Source of the DNA: Atopsyche davidsoni
Lineage: Eukaryota; Arthropoda; Insecta; Trichoptera; Hydrobiosidae
DNA length: 64,000 nucleotides
Reading direction: 5' to 3'
NCBI GenBank assembly: GCA_022113835.1
Contig: JAILWY010000026.1
Location: 3,244,001-3,308,000 of the forward strand
Position 1 is the stretch's first letter. Each line of letters opens with the position of its first letter. The translations under genes and the position numbers were made by a program. Below the pieces are notes generated by a model, which worked only from the letters and a program-made list of their open reading frames with translations, searched no databases and was not told the origin of the DNA. Shown here piece by piece: positions 45,201-56,602 of this stretch.

Positions 45201-46168
45201 CCATAATAATAAATTCTCATCGATCTGAACTTTAAGGTTTAAATAAATACTGTAATTATACGCAACATATTTGATTATATATTTGTGAGCTTCAATGTAA
45301 AGAGGTGAAGAATTTTTTTAATATGCAATGCTGTGTTTTAAAGGATATAAACGTACACGTAATAATTGTTTATTAGTTTTATATATAATCATGCATAGTT
45401 TTAGTTGAATAAAATATGAATGTACATTTAAATCTTGCGAGCAAAAGTGCCTAATTTGATATTGCTGCATCTTTTCCCACGTTTCCGTACTCCAGCGTTG
45501 CAAACGTCTTCGATCGTTTTTACTTGGGTTTTTTGTTTGGCGTGCGGTTACTTCCGTCAACAGTAATCATTTAGTTACCATTCCAGCTGTTAAGGTCAAT
45601 CACTTGAAAATGTTTTCAAAACGCAAACGCCTTACCTCCGAAACTAGACTCGGCGGGGTCATCGTCCCCAGCGCATCACGCCGGATCTCGCCTCAAAGAA
45701 ATATTAAAAAAGCGACAACGTATTTACTTATTTGCCTTCTCAATTAGAGTGCAGAGCTAACGATGTATCCAGATACTTAATGCTCTGCGGCTCGCAGCGC
45801 GTGCGATGGCGAGAATTGCGAAAACTCATAGTCAATATTCTCTCAGCAAACATTCGATTATCAATATTTAAAATGGAGTTACTCTGACATCGAAGTACGC
45901 AGTTTTAGACTAATGAATTACCTACATATAAAACAGTGTACTTGTATTGTATACCAACTCAAAAATAATGCATTAATAATAAGGAAACATCCATAAAGTT
46001 ATCTTACTAAACGCAAAATACAGTTATTGCGGTTACTGTTGATTTGTGTAGTCGGCAATATGTGTGAAATGAAGCTGTATAATTAAAATGCCAGTTTATT
46101 AAACCACCACCTCGTAGAGCACCTGTGGAACTAACAGAACAATACCTGCAGAACTGTGAATTTGCTAC
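45201..46168. other. Mostly AT-rich stretch with a weak exon candidate
   Basis: On the minus strand 45636-45691 (56 nt) lies between a pyrimidine-rich acceptor (TTTTTTAATATTTCTTTGAG) and a good donor (GAG then GTAAGG). One phase is open (EIRRDALGTMTPPSLVSE). Its phase does not fit the membrane-peptide frame at 47.1 kb. Otherwise nothing is recognised. Confidence 0.2.
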
Positions 46169-46663
46169 ATGCCAGGAACAGACGACGTTCCGCTCGATCA
46201 GATCTGCCCTCTTGTCGCGTCCATTCAAGCCGCGACCTGCCTCACAAGCCTCCTTTATCTTGGACCCCAAAAAGGCTTCGGCTTAAAAAATGCGACCCAC
46301 AAAATATATGCACATCTTTCGTTGGGACGGCCTGAAAACGCCACAGTGTTAAACCGTTGCGCGTCCGAATGGACCTCTCGTTTGGGTCTCATGAGAAAGT
46401 ATGTAGTCTCTGATATAATACTGATAGAGGTGACCTCGATACTTAAAAGACTTCTCGATTGTCACTTGGTATTCATATTGCTGAGCGTTTTCTTTAGGCG
46501 TGATGGAAACATAAACAGCTATCGAGACACGGTGTTTTCTTTTTCGGATATGAAATTCCTTTTGTGTATTGTCCCCGTAGATCAGAGCGGCCGCTCCAGT
46601 TGTACCATCGGGGTCTCGGGTTTCAGATTCTCTAGTCATTTGCAAGTTTCATGCCTTGAGTGA
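46169..46663 (+). CDS. 164-codon ATG-initiated open frame, unrecognised
   Basis: The longest open frame of the window. It starts with ATG at 46169 (context TACATGCC, weak at the -3 position) and ends with TGA at 46661-46663. The translation has hydrophobic segments near residues 105-113 (CHLVFILLS) and 130-137 (FLLCIVPV), but no signal peptide or known domain. A 98-codon frame overlaps it on the minus strand. Composition is moderately GC-rich, so chance openness is possible. It lies within the inferred long intron of the 41.2-kb transcript. I have no function to offer. Confidence 0.2.
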   Translation: MPGTDDVPLDQICPLVASIQAATCLTSLLYLGPQKGFGLKNATHKIYAHLSLGRPENATVLNRCASEWTSRLGLMRKYVVSDIILIEVTSILKRLLDCHLVFILLSVFFRRDGNINSYRDTVFSFSDMKFLLCIVPVDQSGRSSCTIGVSGFRFSSHLQVSCLE

Positions 46664-47080
46664 TGAATTGCAAAGGACTGCGAAAAGCGGAATAAAAAAA
46701 ATGGGCCATCGTTAGACAAAAGCCACTTTTTCAATGAACTATGTTTCCGTAACGAAAGATCGTGTGATGCTATGATATTAACACTATGTATAGCAGTCAC
46801 CATAAATAGTAGAGTTAAGAATTTTAAAAAACCTAAGCACTATATTGCAAGCAAATTCTTAAATTTTAAAAATTAACCTCGGTATTTTATTTTGTCCAAA
46901 TTATGAACTACTTCATAATATCTTAAGCCACTTTTTCCTTTTGAATAAATACAACAAAAACGGTATATTTATAACTCTTATTGCATAAAAATAACCAAGA
47001 ATCGATAAAAAACACTTTACGCCACCGACGCTCGTTTAATTTACAGCTCATTTATGTCGCTTTTTGCGCGCTCGTTCCAC
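46664..47080. other. AT-rich non-coding stretch
   Basis: Nothing is recognised. Confidence 0.45.
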
Positions 47081-47209
47081 TTACCTGTTTATTATCGCGG
47101 GATCAAAGTTCAAAAGGATTAAGTAAGCATAATAGAGAATGCCTAATCCCAGGTACAGCCACGGTTTAATAAGTAATTTACCTGTGAAAAGGTGAGCAGA
47201 GTCCGCCAT
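47081..47209 (-). CDS. 42-codon membrane peptide: micropeptide gene or first coding exon
   Basis: ATG at 47209 (context GAGCATGGCG, a good eukaryotic start) opens a 42-codon frame that ends with TAA at 47083-47081. The peptide begins MADSAHLFTGKLLIKP. Residues 17-34 (WLYLGLGILYYAYLILLN) form one strongly hydrophobic helix, followed by FDPAIINR. An in-frame ATG six codons upstream (47227) is the alternative start. The last codons overlap AAACAG then GTAAGTG, a near-perfect 5' splice site (GT at 47084-47083). The stop is thus made by the first intron bases, as expected if this is the first coding exon of a longer membrane protein. A juxtaposed acceptor-like tract (CTCACCTTTTCACAG) inside the frame, ending at 47182, allows a 97-nt exon instead. 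I do not recognise the family. It is antisense to the putative long intron of the 41.2-kb transcript. Confidence 0.45.
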   Translation of the reverse strand: MADSAHLFTGKLLIKPWLYLGLGILYYAYLILLNFDPAIINR

Positions 47210-47383
47210 GCTCGACGTGCCGACCATTCGAAGAGATACAGCCTGAATGGCTCAGTACGTCAAACGAAATACACATCAATTCATCGCAAATACTAATATT
47301 CAATTCAAATTATCCACCGACTTTCATACAGTAAGTTGGTGACGTCAAACACAGCATTCCAACAAAAACGCAACATAACGCCT

Positions 47384-47450
47384 CATGGTTTAGTGGTTAG
47401 CACGCTTAAAGTTTTATAACTGGGCAAAAGCTGGAGACGTATCACATCCA
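47384..47450 (+). repeat. Degenerate tRNA-like sequence, possible SINE head
   Basis: TAGTGGTTAGCACGC (47391-47405) is a very good A box, but the B box region (GGAGACGTATCACATCC) is degenerate and the arms do not fold. Probably a SINE relic. Confidence 0.3.
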
Positions 47451-48879
47451 CAATAGTCTCTTAGAGCTTCTTATTTGATGCATACTTTGACAGAGTAGTA
47501 TTGTTTTAAAGTATACTTCTTGTACTCAGATTATCTAAACTCAGATGCCTTCCGCTAAACAATATCATAATCATCTACTAGCACAACACATAATCAATTT
47601 ATATACGCCATATAAGCAGTATTTTTACAATCTCGTATCCCTTTTCGAGTTAATTATTTATACCGTCGTGTTTTCAATTAATACTGACACACTTGTAAAG
47701 CGTCTAGTTTTTTTTGTGGCTTATTTAAATAAACAAGACAGTTTATTTGGTAAGATTTGGTTTTTCGTCTGGGATGCGTCATTGCACGGCCAAATATCAC
47801 TGTTTGATTTTTTGCTTGGCATTTTGGACCCACTGAATAATATGTAAATTAATTTGAAGCACCATAATATAGCACATATTTAATTTACATTTGAAACGTT
47901 GTATTTTTTACATATTCATTCAAATTATAGGTTCAATGATCCAAGACAATACTTATAAAAAAATATTTGTGCGATAATTAAATATTTATTTATGACTAAG
48001 CTTTCTCAAAATTTAAATAATTCTTAACATTATATATTAGATAATAAAGCCTACCTTAATATTTTGTTAAAAATTTAAAAATTATTTATTTATAAGTATT
48101 ATTTACTTCTTCTACTGCTTTTATAGATGAGTAACGGTAGGTTAGACAACTATTCGCAAATACAATCTAATATGATAATTTGATAATGTGACTGTAAAAA
48201 TATATCTTATTTGGCATTTTACTAACCGATACATTATTAAGAGCTGAAAATATTTTGCGTTAATGAATGAAGTTTTTAATTTAGTATTGAAGCGACACTT
48301 ACGATTCTTGATACGTTCCTTCAGGCACGCGGGCCCCATTCTTATGCGTGTTAGTGCATATCTGAATATTAATATAGGAATTGATTCGGGGAACCTCTGA
48401 CTGAGACGTCTTAATGAACACCGACACAGTTCTCAAAGTGTTAAATAATAAACTACAATTCATGAATTAATGGAGTTGCTTTGTTGCAAACTTGCCGTAA
48501 CACGTATTTTCAAAATCACTAAACTGTATCATAACCATCATAAAAATGTATATTTTTTATTATATTTGTATTGAATATTTTTTATTCGAGTAAATAAATA
48601 TTAAAACATTTGATCACAACTTCATTAGCCTGTTATTAATATAAAATCGTCAATGAGTAGTTGTGACAGTTTTCAAGGTACATGGATATTTGATGACTGC
48701 ATGTTCAAACATATTTGATTAATTTTTTTTTTTTTGATTATTCACTGTACGTTAAGAACATCAGTTTTTACTTATATTTAGGAAAATCTAAAGCATGTTT
48801 TTATATTTGGAATTTAAGTATATAGCCGTCATCCTAAATGCATCAGATGAGGTTTGTGGCGTTCTGTTAATTATTGTAT
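47451..48879. other. AT-rich non-coding stretch
   Basis: A plus-strand frame of 100 codons (47545-47847, ATG start) has a hydrophobic, Phe/Leu-rich translation but no recognised domain. It is left unassigned. Confidence 0.35.
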
Positions 48880-49140
48880 CCTGTTCAGTCGAGGGTATTC
48901 TGCCGGGCAAAGGGGATCGTGTTTTCGATGTTTTCATGCCTCCGCCGACAAAGCGGGATGGAACTTGGAACCCGATCCTCTCGAGGGTCCCCGCGGGGTC
49001 ATTAGCAGACGTCGCCGATTTTCGGGAGCCGCCACACGCAGGGCGAACCTTTCGGGGAACCGCTCGCACGAGGCGGTCCCGTGGGAGTTGAATGGGCCCC
49101 TTGTACGAGCCAGCCCAGAGTGCAAAAGAAACACTGAAGA
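48880..49140. other. CpG-rich pocket
   Basis: A 260-bp GC-rich block with open frames in several phases on both strands (96-98 plus, 66-93 minus). None is recognised, so I read it as a regulatory-type CpG pocket or an unrecognised exon. Confidence 0.25.
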
Positions 49141-52100
49141 CTAAATTTTATTTATTAAATATACTAATACTAATTTAGACATTAATTAAAAATTTTAAAA
49201 ACGCTAAAATTTAAACTTTTAACAGCCATCTTTATGATGACTTTTCCAACCTTCCGTTCTGTCGTAAAATGAGATTTATTTTTGTATTCACTAATAAGTT
49301 CGTACATAGCAAACAACGCTTATTCAATACTAAATTTACCTCCTTATTAGATTAGAGGCATTATCTTTTAATTACCTGGTCGGACGGGCGTATTGACTAC
49401 TCATGACCACAGTAATTAAATGCTTTAAAACGGAAGGTCATAGACAAAATAATAATATCACCTTATTCAAGGTTAATTTAAATTATTGACACAATGTGTA
49501 ATAAAACAAAAAATATGAATTGAGAAGACAATTCATTTTACAATAATAAAATACACGAAACGTGTTCAAAATTATTTTACTATCAGTTTTGCTGCTTTAT
49601 TTTTTTTTACAAAATTTCTACAAAAATTACTTGAGTCCGGTAATAATTTTCGTGGTTTTTGAATTGTAAAGTGCCGGCATCATTTATATGACACGTAGCA
49701 ATACTTGCGCGGCTTTGGCCGTAAAAAAAAATTCATATGCATTGAAAATACACAATTTAATATTACAGAGTCTGTCACACTTCTGTGAAGTATCTTTGTT
49801 AGGTTAGGTTAGGTTGTATACGCAAATGTTTGACATGTTTTTAAACCGAGTGTCAATACGTGCTAATAGCGATTCAGAAGTACGGATTTTAATAGTATCT
49901 TATATTGTACATATGAGCGTGTAGGAGATATTCTGAATTTATTTTTTATAGGTATGTTCTCCTATTTACATTCTCCTAACGCTACTGATGAAAGCAATGA
50001 AGAAACAACTCGGAGGTAGCATAGATGTATCATGAGGTGTTTAACATAACAGTACAGAACGGTGTAGAGAAGTAAGTAGTCTTCAATAAAACCACTCGTA
50101 TTGAGGTATATGTGACATCTGCATTCCATGCCTTGCTCGTCGGTGCCTTCCATTATACAAGTGTCTAAAGCCGGCCAGGCATCTCGGCACAAAAAATAGT
50201 ACCCTTCAACCAGAAGCTGGTGAATAGACTTTCTCTGGGCGTCCCATACAGCACACGACGTGTCCGGTCCTTTGTCTCTCATAATGACCGTACGTCATTT
50301 GCATAGGAATTTCCAGCGATATTGGCACTGATCTCGTAACATAGATTTTGGACTATGTTATCTGTGTCAGCCTCTGTACTTCTTATACCTTATACCGTAC
50401 TACTGTACTACGTACCGTAAAATCTATTAATTTACTTAAAATAGTTTATTGACATAATATGTTCCTGATAAATGCTTTGGTCAAATAAATTCATAACTCG
50501 AGCAGTTCAGTTAGTTAATACTGTAAAATGTGCCAAATATGCCGAGTAAGTACAATTTTTCTGCGAATCTTTAAATCCCAGCTTTAATGTACATACAAGA
50601 ATATAGCTGTTAACTTTTTTTACTTAACCCACAATGAACTAACGTGATCCTAGTCAAATCAAGTGTTATATATCACATTAAACATACATTTTAAATAATA
50701 TGATATATTCAAACTTGATGTTTATTAGACTTATTCACGAAAAATATGTTCATTTTAGCATATTTTTTACAACGGGTTTTTTAGTTTTCCGGTTGTAAAT
50801 TTAAAAAATCTGCCATGAAGTGTCAATGTTTGAACACTGAGTCATTATTTATTTATTTATGATTTTTTTCATATGATTCATTTCCAAAAGTGACTAACGT
50901 TGATCCAAAAAATATTATAACTCACGAAAAATCTTTATTTATTAATGTAGCTGTTCTTATTCAAATAGCATTTCTTAATTCTGGCACTAAGTCCGTAGCA
51001 GGTTTGAAGCACAATAGAGAATCCGACTGTACAAATATGAATATACTTGCTAATTATTGTCCACTAGACGATCTCATACAAGATGAATGCATCTACCACT
51101 CCACCAAAGGTGTTAAATGAAATCTTTGAGAGTTTACTGCTCTTATCGTAATACTGCAGTAATAAAAGCTACAGTGATAAAAAAAAAACAATGAAAAAAA
51201 TATTAATTCACGTCTTAGTAAAAAAAATTGTTTTACAGGAATACCTTTAATAGATTATTTAAAAGCTTATATTTTGCAGGAATATGAAAGTTATTGAGTA
51301 TATCAGAATATAATGTACATATCATGGAAATATTTTTTCATAGTTTCATTAGTTTTTATATATTGGTTCAATAATTAAACGGTAAAAACAACAAGAAATC
51401 AGCCCAAAGGACAAAGGTTCGAGAAGCCCTCGTGTCATGCATTTTAACTATTCAACTGCGTGCATATTTTATTGAGAGCTCTAAGATTAAATTACAGTTG
51501 AAGTTTTTATAATACCACTTCACATTTACATCGTGGATTTAATTTGTTAACACGATTGACAGATAATGCTTAGTATCTAAAACGGTTTTTTAAACGACAT
51601 AAACTACGATTATCTTACACTAAACAGCTTCGCAGTACGCGATAACTGTAAACATAACCGAGTACATGTTTTTTTTCATAATTATTAATTATTTATTTAT
51701 TGATTGCTAATTAATATTTCTTGCAGTAAAAACAAAGCTGTTGAGACGTGAGAGCGAAAAATATTAAAAAAAGAAAGGTTAGCTGTTCAGTCCAATAATT
51801 GATATTCGTCTCACATCTAGTAATGACTGGATAATTTTAATATTATTCGCTCCGTGTAGTAGTAAAGCATCTGGAAACGATAGAAGAGTGACTCTTCAAA
51901 GTACAAATATACTTTTTAATCTACATCTACTAGGCTGGCCTAGCTGTCTACAGTTAGTTTTATGTTATTCCAAACGTCAATCAAAGGTCGGACTGTTTGA
52001 GGAATTACAACCATTTCTTTAGCGAAGACTTATTGTACTACACAATATTGCTGTACAAAGTCTCTAATTTTTTAATGAATGTACTAACATAAATATTTTA

Positions 52101-54881
52101 TACTCGCTTAGTCCACGTAAAGCCTACATACAGGCTAAGTGATTTACTTTGGTAATATTTCTAACAGCTTCGTCTCCTTATAATAAACACAGTTTCTTAT
52201 TGACTTTGATGTCATATCCGAAATATCATATTAGAAATCAATTATAATCAATCAATTCGCAGCGTCGATTGATTCTAAACATGTACGTACTCATTTTCCC
52301 ATCTTCTGCTTGCGGGTTGCTTCTCTTACAGATTAGTCTGGTCAACAGGTATAAATCTTATATCTGGTCAACATCCTGTATAATCATTTGTATTTTAATA
52401 TATAATTTGATATATATTTTTTCGTAAAGTTAGCGTTAAAAAATATTCTAAGAAATATTACAATGTTCTAGTAATTTTAACTAGGAAAACTTTATGTATA
52501 TCTCTTTTTATTGATAAATTCTTGCCTATCTATAGGATACATTTTTAATGTATATACTCAAAAACAACCGGATCCTGTTAAATTACAAGTGCCATTATAT
52601 TTTATTTCAAAAACTTCCGCTGTAGATTATCATGGCTTAAAGATTTGTCCTCTATTCTTAGAAAAATACGATCAACGTTTTTATGAATTCATAAAATATA
52701 ATGAGTAATCTGACATTGAGTATTTTAGCACTTGCAGTTTCTGTATAAAACAAAAAAAAAGTACTACTAAAATACCTTATAAAGCTTCTGTAAGTGTAAA
52801 TTTTGCACAAAACCGTTCTAATACTAAAAATAATAAAATAACAGTAACGCAAATGTTTACTTTAAGTGTAAGACTCAACGGTCAATATTTATTTAAAATC
52901 GTTCTCCATAAGGATATGGCAATGAAGATAAATCTCAATCACGTGCTAATACGAAGGAAAAAATAATTTATTGCGATAATAAACGTGATAAAATCATCAG
53001 CCCGAAAATACGCAATCATCTATTATTATTTTTTCTTATCCGAACTGCAAAAACACAGCGTTGATCTGTCCAACTCAAATAATGAAATCACCGGCGAAGC
53101 GTCGGGTGATTGACGCACGGCTCAGTCATCTTCGTTCACACTGAAACAGTTCGGCTACATAATGGCCGAAAGAACATCTCAGACTTATTAAACGATTTGA
53201 CTAAATTAGCTTCGTGCGAAGACGTCGAATTAACGATCTCACGTCGGAGCCTGTGGAAGGTAAATATTCATTGTTAGCGAACCATTAGTAGAGAGTTACA
53301 GCTTCTTACGTCTGTTGGTTATACACAAATATCAATTATTGCCCGCTTGTTTTGCTATTTATGAACAAACTAACAATTTATCAACACCGAGACAGGCACA
53401 CGGGCCTATTTTGGATTTTTTCATTAGTGCTATTCGTTATAACGTTGTTACAAAAAAAAAAAAACACACACACAAAGCATCAGGCATGCCTTCAAACATA
53501 TCCCGGCAACTTGTAAGTTTAACAAATCAAATATTGCACGGTTAAAATATACAAATAGTTCCTTGTGTTCCAAAAACATATATTGTGATGAATTTACGTC
53601 GTCATTATGTGTACTTATATATTTATATTCACACGTATTATCTACAATCTCAGCTTCTGCAGTATCAAATATATTTTTTTACCCAAAAAAATTCTGCAGG
53701 GAATAATGAACATTACAACATCCCATTTTCACACCAAATCTAAATTATATACACAATCATAACGAAAAGTGCAGAAATTATTTTATTAAATTAATTTCAG
53801 CTGTTATTGTGCATAATACTTTAAGAATATATTGTTATTAGACACATAATATCCCAGTGCACACGTATTGTCACATATCACTCCCAGTTGCGTCGCGACT
53901 TGTTGTCGGGTGTTTTATTGAAATGTAACAGGAGAAGAGCTTTGCGCCTTGTATAAGCACTCCAAAAGAATTAATCCATTGATTTATTCAAAACCATTTG
54001 CTTTTTATGTGTTTCTGATACAAGCGACTCATAAAATCATAAAAGTACATAATATTTTTTAAAGTTTTTATTAGTTCTATAAATAAAAATATTATTGCCT
54101 CTTTGTGATATATCAGATAAGCTCAAGCAGTTGGATAGTAAAGTTCCGCTGCATTAATTTTCCTTAATCCCAGAATAATATCCTGGACCACCAGAGCTCC
54201 GGACACTCCAATCTATTTCTTCCTTGCATCGCTGCATCCAGTCAGAGCTAAATGCATCATAGAGGAAGTCTCATGCATTTTAATTACACAAAATCCTGCG
54301 ATCTAAATCGTAGTTCCTCTTCAAAGCGGCCGTTATGGCGGTCCAATTAGTCGTAACAAAACAGAGCTTTCTTAAAAAGACGGATTAGATTCCTAAACAA
54401 ATTTAGAAATATCTTACGTCTTGTAGGTGTAGAAAACAGAATGTAGCATATAGCCAGAGGTGATTTTTCTGTATCACACCGCAGGGGTTTTACAGAAGGC
54501 CGCCTGTTATTTCTCACAAGCATTTGTCGTACGTACGCAGAATCGAAGCCATCTTAGGCGTACATCGGAAAACCGCATCATTTCTGATTTCTCGCTAAGT
54601 GTAATAGCCGTTTCCAAATACGATCGGAATTGTCCCGTCATTAATAATGTATGAGAAATCGTTCAATATATCACCCGGCCTTGAGCAGTCCGAAAAAAAA
54701 ACGCAAAAACAGATGCACACAATAAAAACTATAATAATATACGTAGCATATTTTTTGCGTCAAGTTTTTATGCTGGAATTCGAATTAGATACTAAAAGCA
54801 TCCCCGCAATAGGATATAAGATTATAAATTATGATGGGAATTTATTCGTTTGAATATCTCACAGTACCCGTAATTATATTA
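49141..54881. other. AT-rich non-coding stretch
   Basis: 5.7 kb with only the telomere-type repeat at 49799 recognised. The minus frame of 106 codons at 49962-50282 and a few 60-76-codon plus frames have no recognised domain. Small GC patches lie at 53085-53250. Confidence 0.4.
49799..49815 (+). repeat. Interstitial telomere-type repeat (TTAGG)3
   Basis: TTAGGTTAGGTTAGGTT, 3.4 units of the arthropod telomere repeat, in otherwise ordinary DNA. Confidence 0.9.
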
Positions 54882-54950
54882 GTAGTCAAGACTTGAACTG
54901 GGAGCACACATACTCGCGCATTTATAACTCGGCAACCGCTACACCGGACT
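54882..54950 (-). repeat. Degenerate tRNA-like sequence, possible SINE head
   Basis: On the minus strand TGTAGCGGTTGCCGAG (A-box-like) and AGTTCAAGTCT (B-box-like) are correctly spaced, but acceptor and T stems are broken. Confidence 0.35.
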
Positions 54951-56580
54951 TGACCTAACCATATTCCTGAAAAGGCGATGTCACTAGCGAGCCCGTGTCT
55001 CTCGGCTTGTGAGCCTGTCCAGGGTTACTTGCAGTACACAGGCAGCACATAAATCCGACTGAGGTAGAAAAACAGAAAAATAGAGCTGAATCACTTGTGG
55101 TTTTCCTCGGATACGCGACGATTTCTCTGAGCAGTGATACATAAAAATTACCTGGCTAATTTGAACTGAATACATTGCACATTACATTGTACCTTCAACG
55201 GCAAAAAAACCTTGTTAAGTAGTATACAAGGTGCTTTGATATATATCACAAGTAAAATGACATGAAGGTGTTCTTGGGTGGTAGTAATTAAATTATAATG
55301 CAGCATAACAGCCGAAAGCAACGTGAATCTAAAATGACTCGGTGTACAATACGTATTTAATTTTCTGTAGAGTCAATTCGTATTCAACAGAATAAGTTTG
55401 ACGCTTTCTTCTGGGTATTCATAATAGCCACTTTGTTACGGTATCGGATAGCTTCAACTGCGGCTCCCTAGTTCCCGATATCTGGTCTGATCATTTATAT
55501 TCTGCTATCTCATGAGAACGGATCGAGGTACGTGGTCTTAATAATAATCGGCTGGATTGATTTACACGGAGCGCTGATTGCTCGCATCCAGTGAGCCTCA
55601 TTCAGCTTTCTTGGAAAATCAAGGACTACTCCTTGTTAGACGAAGCCTGGAAGGCAGCTCCGGAAACCACTGGGGAGCAAATAAATTTAATTTAATTGCT
55701 GTATAATTGTTATAGCAGCTCGCATTATCGTCTCACGTAATCTCACAGGGTACGAGTTTATTTTTCGCCATAAATTGAATTGCCTACAATCGATGATTTA
55801 TTAAACACTTTAAGAATCAATGAGAAATAAAACGTATATTATTAGAAAAGTGAATGATTGATTATTCGAAACATGAATTTAAAGTTTTTTTTTAAAGACA
55901 TGTTATCGAATTTAAAGCCAATAAATCTTTATGCAAAAAAGATGAAACATACTTTCAGGAGCCAAGGAAGACCCTTGTTAATAATTAGTTATGAACAATT
56001 TTCGGTGAAGTTTATTTTGAAAAGGAGTCAGACGAATAAAAATAAATCATGTCTAGTTATTTTTTTTTTTTTATAATTTGGCTTTGATATCATAAATAAA
56101 TTTTATATAAAATGTATATAATTAAATTAGTATCTTCAATTCATACTTGTACTGTCAAGTGAATGAGTCATATGTTTAAAAAAATAATTAATGTAAACAT
56201 TTTTTTGGCTTTGCAAGAAACTTATGTGACTTTAATTCCAATACGCAGAAGTCGTCTCCTTAAAATGAATCACCTAATCTTCCCTGTGCGTGTCATATTA
56301 GATTGCGGCATTGACTCTACCAGCGACAGTCCAACACAGATTCAATTTGTATGTTTGACATCCGCCAAGAAGGGAGCGTCTATTTTGTCGTCTTCCCTCA
56401 GAAGCTAATCGCGTCACTCAAAAACAAGAAAACAACATCAAAGAGAAGCGAAGTTAATACTCTGTGACTAAAAGTGAAATCGTCTGTTTTTTCGCTTCCA
56501 TAGGAAGCTGCTATGAGTTTTTACTGCTGTGTAGGTTTAATAATGTGTGTATGACATATTGCAATGTTCCTAATGAGGCT
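54951..56580. other. AT-rich to mixed non-coding stretch
   Basis: No gene is supported. Short plus-strand frames (72-81 codons) are unrecognised. Confidence 0.4.
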
Positions 56581-56602
56581 TTTTCTGTTGTTGCAGGTGA
56601 GT
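56581..56602 (+). other. Juxtaposed 3'/5' splice site, candidate recursive-splicing point
   Basis: TTTTCTGTTGTTGCAG is followed directly by GTGAGT (GT at 56597-56598). This is the (Y)n-NCAG|GTRAGT consensus of zero-length ratcheting points in long insect introns. It lies about 15 kb downstream of the first-exon donor at 41559, on the same strand. A second good acceptor (GATTGTCTTTCAG) follows at 56738. The alternative is a plain 5' splice site of an unrecognised exon. Confidence 0.4.
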
